A DNA stretch of 64,000 bases. Origin: Drosophila pseudoobscura (Eukaryota; Arthropoda; Insecta; Diptera; Drosophilidae). Shown here in pieces: positions 11,690 to 21,550 of the stretch. The stretch's first letter is position 1, and the number at the start of each line of letters is the position of its first letter. The DNA lies in assembly GCF_009870125.1 (NCBI RefSeq), contig NC_046683.1, positions 6,634,001-6,698,000 on the forward strand. The letters run 5' to 3'. Both the position numbers and the translations under genes were made by a program. The notes below the pieces were generated by a model that ran no database searches, had not been told where the DNA came from, and saw only the letters and a list, made by a program, of their open reading frames with translations.

Positions 11690-14600
11690 CCGCTCCCATC
11701 TAGATCGGGAATCCCTTCATGGATCATTACTTGTTCTAAACGATTCGCTGTCCACGCTTCAACGATTGGCAAATGAACTGAGACTGGAAATCCCACTAAG
11801 ATTCCTATCTGGCGGTCATGGGCTGATCATGGTAAAAAATATCACACATCGAAGCAACTTTCAGTTCAGTTTTTACGATTTCTGAAATTCTTTCGTACCG
11901 GAAATCGACGGAGTCACAAAAAACATTCTTAGCCAAAAGGGTTTCAATAAGTCTTAGGCATCGAAGATCATGTGTGTTCAGACTCCACGAGAAAATTAAC
12001 ATAAATGACTTTGATTTTCGATTCTAGATTAAATATTCCAAGTAATCGAAATGCTGCTACCATTAGAGGCAGGGTTGCCTTACGTTTCCAAATGAAAGTT
12101 CGGTTACACTACGCGATCATTGATCGATGGCAGCCCGAAAGTATGCAACGCTGAAATGCGATTGGCGAGAAACGATCTGTGATTCGTTTGATGGGGGTTG
12201 CATGGGGGATGCATCTACATATTTCCCTCTATTTTGCCACTGCACTTTGACGTCCCCTATCGTACCCATTTTTTCCATCTGCGCGTTGGCAGATGGAAAT
12301 TCTGATGCTGCTGATGCAGGCGGCAGCTTCAGTTTCAGCTTCAGCTGTGGCAAAAAGCGTCTGCACTTTTGTGCCAATCGAAGCATAAAATGAGCAGCAA
12401 GTGCCACTACACAGCTGGAGACACATAACCGTACACCCGTACACCCGTACTGATGTACAGAAAATGTACACCCGAGCACCTATGTATGTACTACACACAC
12501 ACACACACAGAAGCAAATCAGAATCAAAAATTGTATGCGTTTGCACCTTGAACATGCGTCGCAGAGTACGAGTACACACCAGGTGAAATTTTATTCACGC
12601 CACTCACCAAATGAATACTATAAATACTCACTCTCTGCGCTACATCCATTCGGTTGGGGCTTGGTCCATATCTAACAACGGGGACACAGCTCTTGACTCC
12701 AAATTAATCAGACGGGAATTTCAATAAAGAATGGTTGACCAATCAGTGATTTGTGTAAAGATGGATTCTACAGATGTGTAGGCTTAGATTCCCCAAGAGA
12801 GTCTCCTATATAATAGAACATCCTGGCGGAATTCCGTCCTCATTTTGACAGTTACACAATAGGAAGGCCAGCGAGTGCAGATTTTGATTTCAAAGTATAC
12901 AAAATATCCGTGATGCTTGTGATTAGATGTGTAGGGTCTCTGTGGATTCGTCTATTACTGAGAGTACGAGCACGAGTATGTATGCGAGCGGGGGTGTATA
13001 TATCTTTTTGATTTCGCTGACTGATTTTTCTCGCATTTCTTGTTTATTTTTATGCTTTTTTCACTGCAGCGTCAACGGCGAATTAATTAATTCCAGTGGA
13101 GCGGTTTTTCAAGAAAAAGCCCTTTTTGCCATTAGCGGGGGTGCATGCCACATAACCTGCCAACTACGCTCTACCCGCTACCCTCTCACTCTCTTTGGGT
13201 TGGCCCACTCAAAACGGTTTCGCAGGTGTTGTAATATTATTTGGAATTATGCTGGAATTTCATGTTTTTCTTTACGTTTTCCCTACATGTTTTTCAGCCC
13301 ACTGCCGCTGTTGCGGCTGCTGCTGGGAAATGCCATGAAAATTATTTGCTTTTTTGCTTTTTAATTTTGTTTCAAGTTGCATATGTCTCTCGCCCTACAC
13401 CTGTGTGTGTGGCTCGTTGTTTATAGCTAACTTTACAGTTGAGAAAGCATTTGCTAAGTGGTTTTAATTAGTTGCCTCCGACTTGCTTTCGCCCGCGACC
13501 AGCGACCATGGTTTTGAGGTATGCGCCTCAGCCAAAACACTCAATCCAATATTACGAATACGAATACGAGTATTAGTATATCCCAAGGACAAAGAGCATC
13601 TGATGCATATGCTACAAGAGTAGTAAGTGAATTCGGTTCTCATTTTAATGATTTGAAAATCTTCGAAGCCCCTGGCCCAAAACTGAATTATTTCCATATA
13701 ACACTCCCTGATGGTGGAACACTCATTATACACGTATGCAAATGCCCACTCAACCCTCTATCAAGACCCCACCGCAGCCCACTGTCATTCACACTTCGGT
13801 CATCATCAGGGGGCCAGGCTTGAGCACCCATTTACAATATTTATCAAGTGCGCGAACACACCCAAAACCTGGACGGGGAGCGCGATTAGGACGTACTAGG
13901 ACTCAGACTCGGACAGGGGGCATCATATATTAGGGGCTTTGGCTCTGGTCATCATCGTCAGCAGCAGGCCTATGCGTGGCCTCTAATTACATCGCATTGT
14001 CATAACAAAATTGAGCGCATTTGACACGCAATTGCCCCACAGTTGGCGGTACGGGGACGATGGCGATGGCGATGGCGATGACGATGACATGTGAGAAATG
14101 CCATAGAAAGCAGAAGTCAGTGGCTAAGGAGGAGCTCCGCTTCGCTTCTGTGTCCGGGACGGGACTGTTGCATCAGCCCAACTAGATAAGAATTAATTGT
14201 TCAATGGCACGCATTGCACTAAATATTTGAATATGTCCAAGCAGGTAACCTCCCCCTGCCCCCGACCAGTGACTTCTGACTTAAACACACCCCCTTGCCG
14301 CCTGTCTGTCCGACTCTTCTCGCTAATCGGATAAAATTCATAATTATTGTTATTACTGTCATTTTTCTAATGACCCGGCTGTTGCGTGTACTTTTCTATT
14401 AAGATGAGCTATCAAACGCACTTTGACTGCACGGCGCTCATTCGCTCGATTCATTTCGCTTGTGTGCTCGCTTTTTCGGTGGTTTCGGTTTTCCAGAGGG
14501 CTAATGTCGGACCATCCCTCGCGCATCGCATCATCGATGTCCACGCAACGCACGCGTAAATTATGTAATTAAAATTCCACACCTTAATTCGGGCAATTTA

Positions 14601-15220
14601 TTACACGAGCTTTTGACTAATTGGATAACGATCTTTAACTGTGGCCACTAAATACATACATACTCGTATTCCAGTTGCGGATGGACGTGGTACGTGGTAC
14701 GTGGCACGATGTACTCATGAGTTCATAAGCGATGCAGTGCCCGATAAGGCTGCGATTAATTGAATTTTTACCGAAACTCAGACATGGCCACTCTGCAAAG
14801 GTGTGTGGAATCCTCGGGAGTGATTAAGCATATGAAATTAGTGGGCTTTCGGGGGATGGCTATGATCGATGGTCAAGCACACACAGGAGGAAGCTATTTT
14901 CCGGAGCATTTGCATAATATGACTCAATCTTTGTGATGAGAGAGGGATCGAAGGAGAAGACGGGAGAGCTTCTAGAGTCATGGGAAGTGCATCAAATTGT
15001 TGATCTAACAGATAATTTACTCAGAGTTCACAGCCCAATTATTGACAGAAGACCCAGAATACTTTCTTTGTCGATCCCAAAAAAAATAACAATAATGCAA
15101 CTGCATTGCTAGGGAATATATTTGAATAATTGGCATGCCAGGGTGCAAGAAACGAGGATAAGAATAGTTTGGATAAAATATAAAGAGTTCCAAGGAGGTT
15201 CCGTAATCTACCTAGTGCTG
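11690..15220. other. Intergenic DNA, no supported gene
   Basis: The stretch contains a CA microsatellite (12493-12509), several TACGAGTA octamers (12567, 13565, 14661) and a possible TATA box at about 12810 (CTATATAATAG). A 145-codon plus frame (12927-13364) downstream of that TATA is compositionally poor (Phe/Ser/Cys-rich from pyrimidine tracts) and is not called. GAT/GGC short tandems are present near 14060-14085. Confidence 0.5.
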
Positions 15221-15223
15221 ATC

Positions 15224-15744
15224 TCAAGCTTCATGAGTGTAGAGTTTAAAGGGTTCAAGAACGCGATGAGAGCGAATGACTGGTGGAGAAACGGTTTCTG
15301 CTGCTGGAGCGATTTCGGTTCCAGCCGTAGCTGTGCCGTTTCCTTCATTTTCCAGCTGAGATGATTCAGATTCTGAGGCTTTGCAGTACTTGCAGAGTAA
15401 CCAAATGGGACTCGGGAACGCGCAGAATTTGGATTGGGCGGCTTGAACAAGCTTCGTGAAGGCCTCGATGCCCTGTCAGAGAAGTGCATTAGATGGGATT
15501 AAATTCAGGCTACTTCAGGACACTTTTTACCTGGTTAATCTCTGCACAGTTGTTCTTAATGGAACCGGATTCGCACATAGCCTTTGCCGAATCGAACATT
15601 AGATCGCATGGCTAAACGATCGAAAGGAAAATGTGAGTTGGTCCGAGACGATTCTGAGTCAGTACTTACTCCCCCAATCGCCGTAGAGGGCTGGGTACTG
15701 TAGAGCGCCAGGAGAAGGCCCACGACAGCAAATGAATGCTTCAT
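15224..15744 (-). CDS. Secreted cysteine-containing protein, three exons
   Basis: Exons 15670-15744, 15531-15611 and 15224-15472 are joined in phase 0 by two 58-nt GT-AG introns to give 134 residues. The signal peptide is MKHSFAVVGLLLALYSTQPSTA. The mature N-terminal half carries six Cys (PCDLMF, AMCESG, NNCAEI, KFCAFP, LLCKYC), suggesting a small disulphide-linked fold. The C-terminal third is acidic and Ser/Thr/Pro rich (ESESSQLENEGNGTATAG), then a basic VIRSHRVLEPFKLYTHEA end. Cys spacing and mixed helix-like segments resemble small insect secreted proteins of unknown function, and I do not recognise the family. It has a TATA box and TCAGTT initiator upstream. Both short introns are needed: each unspliced frame closes quickly or loses the Cys pattern. 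Confidence 0.75.
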
Positions 15745-15770
15745 CTTGGTGTGGATTAGGGCTTGCTTGA

Positions 15771-15807
15771 AACTGATGTTGAAGTAACCTGAGCTGGCCC
15801 TTTTTAT
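15771..15807 (-). promoter_or_regulatory. Core promoter: TATA plus TCAGTT initiator
   Basis: On the minus strand, ATAAAAA at 15801-15807 is followed about 30 bp later by TCAGTT (15771-15776), just upstream of the ATG at 15744. Confidence 0.75.
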
Positions 15808-15809
15808 GG

Positions 15810-16640
15810 GGACTACCCATATCAGGACCTCGTGCTGGAAAGATTTCAGACTGCAGTCGTGCATTCAATACGAATCGTGACTTTTGACGGGCTGCTATCT
15901 TTATGAGACTCAAAAGAACTTCTTGCGCATATTCAGTCCACTCCATTTCCGTTTGCAACTCATGAATGTTTGTGTTTCAGAAAGAGAATGGCACTCATTC
16001 ATCACGGGAATGGCCCAACATTTCCGACACCTTCTTCCTTGTGGCGTTCTGGTCAATAAATTGCACAGCCATTGATGGAAATTAAACACACACAAATCAA
16101 ATAAATGAAAATTATAAACAATTGCTTTGGCGCAGTCGAAGTGGTTACGGCCAACACTGGAAAAAATAACCCAGTACCCCAGGTAGAAATTTTTTCAATC
16201 CGAAGAAATGTGCGATAACTTCATTTGGAATTCATTTGGAAAATATGGAATCGGTTTTGGTCCTCTCCTTTCGAGTCGTTTTGGAATTTTGCTCTTGCCT
16301 TTGCAACCATTAAGTAACTTCAGATCCAGATCATACTTTCGATTTTTGATCTTATGTGTCGCGAGTATCCAACGTTTGCTCACTGTGCAAAACAGTTGCC
16401 ATCATTAAAGCGAGCAATCGGATGAGTCAACCGTTTGGAGAGGTGGCCAGAGCTTAGGCAAACTATGGGCTCTGCTGGGTGGGCGGTGAGGGGGTTGGGC
16501 TATGGGGTTTGAATGGGGAATGACGCGGTACTCTAAAAATAAAACGCTGCCCGACCGCTTGGCAGGGTCAACGAAGCTTTTCGGTATGCGGCACACGTGG
16601 AGCCGATTGGAAATCCGATTGGAAGTCGGATTGGATGTCG
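15810..16640. other. Spacer between divergent genes
   Basis: The region separates the minus-strand gene ending at 15744 from the plus-strand gene at 16710, so it should carry both upstream regions. No coding frame is convincing. Confidence 0.55.
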
Positions 16641-16651
16641 GTGTCGTGTGG

Positions 16652-16657
16652 TCAGTC
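16652..16657 (+). promoter_or_regulatory. Possible TCAGTC initiator
   Basis: TCAGTC lies 53 bp upstream of the ATG at 16710. No TATA box is visible, so this would be a TATA-less start. Confidence 0.35.
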
Positions 16658-16709
16658 GAGTTTCGTTAGTCAATGGAAAATGTTGTGAGGCATTCGCCAA
16701 ATATCGACT

Positions 16710-17070
16710 ATGACCTTCCGTTGCACCCTGTTGCCCCTACTGCTGCTGCTGGCACTGGCCCTGGCGCTCCTCAGTAGCCCCTCACTCAACCGCACGGTGA
16801 GTCTTGACATAATCCGCAGCAAATCAATGAATACAACATCCAAGTGAGGTTCCCCAGGCTATGGCGCTCGAGTTCATGGATGACGGCGCATTTGCGAACG
16901 ACGAGGGGCACCCAGTGGATGAGGAATCCTCCGCAGAAGCACCAGCCGTATCGACAGGCTATACCCGGGACACGATTGCGCATTTCAATCCGCGCAAGTC
17001 AGATGCCGGCTTCCGTCAGCTCTGGGAGCGCATTCCCCTGCAGAAAGTGGACGTGATCAAGCGACGATAG
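16710..17070 (+). CDS. Small secreted or membrane-anchored protein, two exons
   Basis: Exons 16710-16796 and 16858-17070 are joined in phase 0 across a 61-nt intron (ACG|GTGAGT to ttccccag), giving 99 residues. Residues 1-25 form a leucine-rich signal peptide or anchor (MTFRCTLLPLLLLLALALAL). The mature part is acidic at first (EFMDDGAFANDEG, VDEESSAEAP), then more basic and aromatic, ending with a WERIPLQKVDVIKRR tail. There are no Cys in the mature part. The dibasic KRR end could be a processing site, but no neuropeptide repeat or amidation signal is seen. AATAAA follows at 17189. The gene is tail-to-tail with the minus-strand microprotein at 17407-17654. The family is not recognised. Confidence 0.7.
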
Positions 17071-17188
17071 GAGATAGGGAGGTGTGTAAGCCCAACCCAA
17101 ATCGTGACCAAATAATCTATATTATACTCGTATACATATGAAAACTTACTGGAATACGTTGTCCGACGAGCCAATGTGCTCAGAATGG

Positions 17189-17194
17189 AATAAA
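17189..17194 (+). terminator. Poly(A) signal of the 99-aa protein gene
   Basis: AATAAA lies about 119 bp past the stop codon. A minus-strand AATAAATAAA at 17236-17245 would serve the convergent gene, so the two 3' ends nearly meet. Confidence 0.55.
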
Positions 17195-17406
17195 CTATGC
17201 TATCTATAGAGCATATTCTGGCACCGGCTTGTTTCTTTATTTATTATCTACATATATGACTTGTGTAATGTTTGAAGACAATTATGGAACGAATCGTGTC
17301 AGCAAATCCTATTAAGATGAGACAAGCGTCGATCAGAAACGAACTGAAAAGGGCTGAAAAACAAATAGACGATAAAGCTAATCGGATGGATATTGGGGAT
17401 CACCGA

Positions 17407-17654
17407 TTACATACACATTGCTGATGGAATTGTGGTTTCAGCACCTGCGTCACGGTTGCAGAGTACTCGACGGTTCACGAAGACACACATGGAAAACGAC
17501 ATTGCCATGACCAGCAACAGAAGAAGCATTAGGTCCTGCAAGAAAATCCACAGTTGGAAGGTGTTTTCTAGTGATCCAAAACAGGCCAACTTACCAATAA
17601 ATTTGTATCTTCGAAGGGATGCGAGACTTCAAGAAATGGAAACATTTTGAACAT
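17407..17654 (-). CDS. Possible 62-aa single-pass membrane microprotein
   Basis: Exons 17595-17654 and 17407-17535 are joined in phase 0 across a 59-nt intron with good borders (TTG|GTAAGT and ttttcttgcag). The product is 62 residues: a 20-residue leader encoded by exon 1 (MFKMFPFLEVSHPFEDTNLL), a strongly hydrophobic helix (LMLLLLLVMAMSFSMCVFV), then a short polar tail with a single Cys-Asn-Arg segment. This fits a single-pass membrane microprotein or an internal-signal secreted peptide. A TATTTAAAG element lies near 17728-17736. Translation could instead begin at the internal Met of exon 2. The evidence is the pair of clean splice sites and the phase match. No family is recognised and the size leaves real doubt. 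Confidence 0.4.
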
Positions 17655-19339
17655 TATTGTGGGGCGCAGAACGGAGAGAGCTCCACAGCACCCTAATACA
17701 ATCATTGAAATTCCTTTTGCAGAGATATCTTTAAATACCATCCGGCACTATGGGACTTCTAGAAGTCTCAATATTATCTGCTCATAATAGGATCTGTCCA
17801 ACAGGCTCACGTCAATGAAAGACGTTAAAATTCCTGTAAGGGTATCCCATACATATTCATCTATGGGTCAGAACTTCCTTCCCATTGGTCAACTCTGAGC
17901 CCAGCCCCACTCCCACCCTGCTCACAGCCAAGGCAACCTTCAGCCCAAGTAGTTCTTGGGAAAGTAATAAAAAAGCGAGCGAAAGCAGAAGCGTGGCTGG
18001 AAAAAGCGGCCGTCGCAAGGAAAACTTTTTTATTTGCATTTTGTTTTAGGCAGAAGAGGGGAGGAGGGAAAAAAGTGAGACCAGCTCTGTTTCAGTTTCT
18101 GCTACTGTGTATATTTTTTTTTCGTATTTTTAGTGAGTGTGTGCGTGGTTTTCCCTTTTTTTTGTTTTTCGGTTGTTTCTTCTTTGTTTTGTAGAAAAAT
18201 GCACAAGTTTTATGCTTCCATAAAAGTTTTTGTGGGGAAAACTTTGCACTTGTCTTGTAGCTGGAAGCCGCCGAAAGGGTTTTACAATGATGCGCTATAC
18301 GAGTACGTCCGTCCACCTCCTCGGTGGTGCTGGTGATGCTGCTGGTGGTGGTGCCCCCAACTGTCCTCAGCCGCTGTCCAAGTGGGCGTGTCATGCACTT
18401 AATATTTGAGGCATATCATTAGGCGAACAATATCCCGAAAACTGAATCGTGGGCTTGCCTCTGGGTTGCTTCGTGAGGGTGGCAGGAACAGTGTCTATAA
18501 GTTGAAAGTTTTAGGCAGAGCTCCGTCTTGAGAGTGTGGCGCACACACTCACTTAACCCATCTCGGATTCGGACTACGCATTCACTTAACCCCAGAAGAA
18601 CCACAGTCCACAGCCCCCAGTCCCCAGTCAGAGCCCCAACCACGAAACTAGATCTGGACATGAACCTGCACCAGAATGGCTCCCATGCATTATCATTAAA
18701 ATAAATTATTAGAGTTCGGTCAGAGAGGGGGATCGGATCGGGCTGCTGCCGGTTGCGGGAACTACGAGTAAAACGCATTTTGCACGTTTTGTGTGCGAGA
18801 ATTTTTTACACGATTTTTATAACTTTTTTTCGACTGCCGCTAAGTACACAAAAGCATTTGCCGAAGGACTCCAGGGGAGTCGAGAATGGGGGTGAATGGG
18901 GGCCTCGAGAATGTCGAGGGTCAAGCAGTGGTGGGCGGTTAAAGATAAAAAGTCAAGTTGGATGCGTTTAGAGTTAGAACATAACATTAAGTTAACCAAC
19001 CGCACACAACTGAGGCAACTAAATAGAGAAGAATAGACCGTATGTTACCCTCTACTGGGGAAATGGTGCATATCTTATGTACATATAGGTATGTTGCATG
19101 CCATATAGAAGTTATATTCTTTCTGGAATAGATTGAGCGAAGATTCCGCTAGTAGAAAGCAATTTTATACTGAAATATATGCTAAATCATAATCAATAAC
19201 TAGTGTAGCTGGAGCAACATGACCTTCAGGCTTAATAATCAAGTATTTTGTTCCATATTTGTGGATCTCTTGCAATTTACGCACACTATAATTTCTAAGA
19301 TTTAGGTACAAGGTATACGTATACGCAATCTCCTGACTG

Positions 19340-19595
19340 TTGCAGACTCTCGCAGAATGGTAACTCTTCAAGTAAGATATATCTTTGCATACTTTTAGGC
19401 TGCAATAGCTCCCAAGACCTACATTCTTAATTCATTGCTATAAATGCTCCTTAGGATCGTAAGCGCGTTCTTTTCCGGGTAACATATTCTCGCAGAAATG
19501 GCACTTCACTTTCAGAGTACCATCTTAAGGGTATCATAAGAGAGAGACAGAAACAACGAGCAAGAAATAACTTTGCATACTTTTAGGCAGCTCAT
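19340..19595 (-). repeat. Diverged direct repeat, two copies about 188 bp apart
   Basis: An exact 18-bp match, CTTTGCATACTTTTAGGC, occurs at about 19383 and 19571. Upstream of each copy is a related block (CTCGCAGAA.TGG.A.CTTC at about 19347 and 19489). On minus the second copy reads a short frame with a CHFC motif. This looks like an old tandem or transposon-derived duplication. Confidence 0.55.
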
Positions 19596-19891
19596 GTTAA
19601 ATACTAATGCAGGTCCCCGTCCCTTTGGCACCCCATCGCATAGACGAAGCACCATCAAAAGACAATGAAAGAGCTGTGGTGGAGCTGGAGGAGGAGGAGT
19701 GGCGTACGGACCACGTAATTTCTCAAGTAACCCAACCACGTAAAGCATAAAATATTTGCCTTTGAGGCGGCCATCCTGCTGTCCAGCGACCAGGGACCAT
19801 AAGAAAAGTATGTCTAAGAAAGTTGCCTCGCCAGTTTAGCAGTACCACAAAACACAAGAGTTGCCAGCCGCTCATTTGAATACACCGCCCC

Positions 19892-19956
19892 CGTGCTCGG
19901 TGCTAGGTGCTCGGTGGTCGGTGCTTGGTGCTGGGTGCTCGGTGCTCGGTGCTCGG
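19892..19956. repeat. GTGCTCG/GTGCTTG minisatellite
   Basis: About nine imperfect 7-bp copies, differing by single bases (TCGG, TAGG, TTGG, TGGG). Confidence 0.85.
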
Positions 19957-20981
19957 ACAGGCAAACAACTTTGACCACGCATTAGTCGAAAGATGCACTC
20001 GTACTCGTAAGATGCAGCCTGAAATGGAGGTGGAGGTGCGGCACCAGTGGGGTAGGTGACGATGCTGCTCCTCGGATCCCCTGGTCAGACCCAGTCCTGA
20101 CAAGAGTCAGTCAGTTGACTGGCCACATGCTTCATGCTGCCAGGCACATGCAATTTGTAAGCCAAAGCGCATAATTTACAACGGACATGGACATTGCATC
20201 CCAGCTCAGACCTGACCACGTCTACACTGTCTTGAGACACGGGTCTCGTTCCTAGAGCGGTTAGAGGCAGAAGCTGCCGCTGTCAGTGATAGGGGGCCAG
20301 GAGGACAATGGATGGCATATTTGTTTAGGTCAAAACTATAGAAATCCACCACCACCAAATGGAATTAAAATAAAGCGGGATCAAAATTTACCATGGATAC
20401 ATAATCTGGAGAAATCAATCAAACAATAACACTATGTATTTTGGACCCTGCACACGAATCCAGATTCGCTCTTAAAATGCGGGAAAAAGATCCTACCAGT
20501 CTAGAAAAAATCTACTTGCACAAGTATTTGTTTCAAAGATTTACAGATTTAAGCTATCATAGTGCCCTTTGAATATATGTATGTGTTTATAGTTAACATT
20601 CAAAGTTTCGAATCATTCTAAAACTAACTGTCGCCAGCAGAACAGCTCGGAGACGTGACAAAAATATTTATATTTTTTATAAAAAAGGATATCCGAAAAA
20701 AGATCGAGGCCGCTTGGAAGTAAAAGTCAAATCATCAATAAACATATATATTTTTCTACCGGACAGCATAGTAAGTAAAGAAAAATGAATAACAGTCGGA
20801 CATTTTACACAGTAAAACCTCCAACAATAGACAAATAATAAATTAGAGGACTGGATTCTAAACCAGGCAAAAAGTAACTGAAAATCACCAATCAAAGCAA
20901 GTTTGAAATAAATGAACGACCACCAGGAATAATCAGGCAACATTTTTGTTTTTCCAAAAAGAACTCATTGATAATAATAAG

Positions 20982-21043
20982 GTAAGCAGAATCACCATTG
21001 AATAACCATTGACATAATGTTCTCTTTCTAAATATTTAAATAG
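20982..21043 (+). other. Predicted 5' UTR intron of the 140-aa gene
   Basis: AAG|GTAAGC at 20981/20982 and tttaaatag at 21043 define a 62-nt intron ending directly at the start codon. The upstream exon has no in-frame ATG (its nearest ATG frame closes at once), so it is read as untranslated. Confidence 0.6.
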
Positions 21044-21466
21044 ATGCTGCGACTTCCAGCTGTTTGTGTTCAGCAGCTGCGCTTCAACCAACTTATTACC
21101 GATCCCATGCCGCAGAGCTCTTTGCCCGTGTCGCCCAAGGACATACGTCCTCGTGGGCCAGTTGTCGAGACGTATGAGGGCAAGCAAGAAAACCCAGACG
21201 ATGCCGTGCTGCCGATGCCTCCTCACAAACTCCCCCTGGACCTAATGGGGGATTTGGCTAAGCTTGGGCAAAACATGCTGAATCTGAAGGAGATAATACA
21301 GGAAAAGAAGGTCGATTTCAAAGAGGCACTGATCATGGGAAAGGATAACTTCAAAGAAGAGTGTCAGAAGCTAAAAGAATCTATAACTAAGCAAAAGGAG
21401 AGTGAGATTCTCAAATTGCAGAATGGCATTAAGAAAGCCACTGATTTATTGAAACGTCGTTTCTAA
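21044..21466 (+). CDS. Unrecognised 140-aa charged, helix-rich protein
   Basis: A single coding exon of 140 residues follows directly on a predicted 62-nt 5' UTR intron. The N-terminus (MLRLPAVCVQQLRFNQL) is basic and amphipathic with no acidic residue, compatible with a mitochondrial presequence. Residues 20-65 are Pro-rich and extended. From about residue 66 (LDLMGDLAKLGQNMLNLKEI) to the end the chain is almost entirely charged heptad-like helix rich in Lys and Glu, ending LLKRRF, which suggests a coiled coil. No catalytic motif is visible and I do not recognise the family. AATAAA lies at 21545. Clean ATG context, codon use and the adjacent splice site make this a real gene. The mitochondrial location is inference. 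Confidence 0.78.
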   Translation: MLRLPAVCVQQLRFNQLITDPMPQSSLPVSPKDIRPRGPVVETYEGKQENPDDAVLPMPPHKLPLDLMGDLAKLGQNMLNLKEIIQEKKVDFKEALIMGKDNFKEECQKLKESITKQKESEILKLQNGIKKATDLLKRRF

Positions 21467-21544
21467 TCAATTTGTTTCCCCACACAATCTACACAACAAA
21501 TTATGTTCTTGCTTATTGCAGCCAATCGGATTGCCACCAAACCA

Positions 21545-21550
21545 AATAAA
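21545..21550 (+). terminator. Poly(A) signal
   Basis: AATAAA lies 79 bp after the stop codon of the 140-aa protein gene. Confidence 0.65.

Larger units (their letters stand above)
17740..20975. other. Intergenic DNA with a minisatellite and a diverged direct repeat
   Basis: No supported gene. It contains a diverged direct repeat at 19340-19595, a GTGCTCG minisatellite at 19892-19956, and A/T-rich DNA from 20330 on that leads into the 5' leader of the next gene. Confidence 0.5.

Noticed and set aside
12810-13364. TATA-like box followed by a 145-codon frame
   Set aside because: The frame is Phe/Cys/Ser rich from pyrimidine tracts, contains an internal splice-acceptor-like site, and the initiator is weak.
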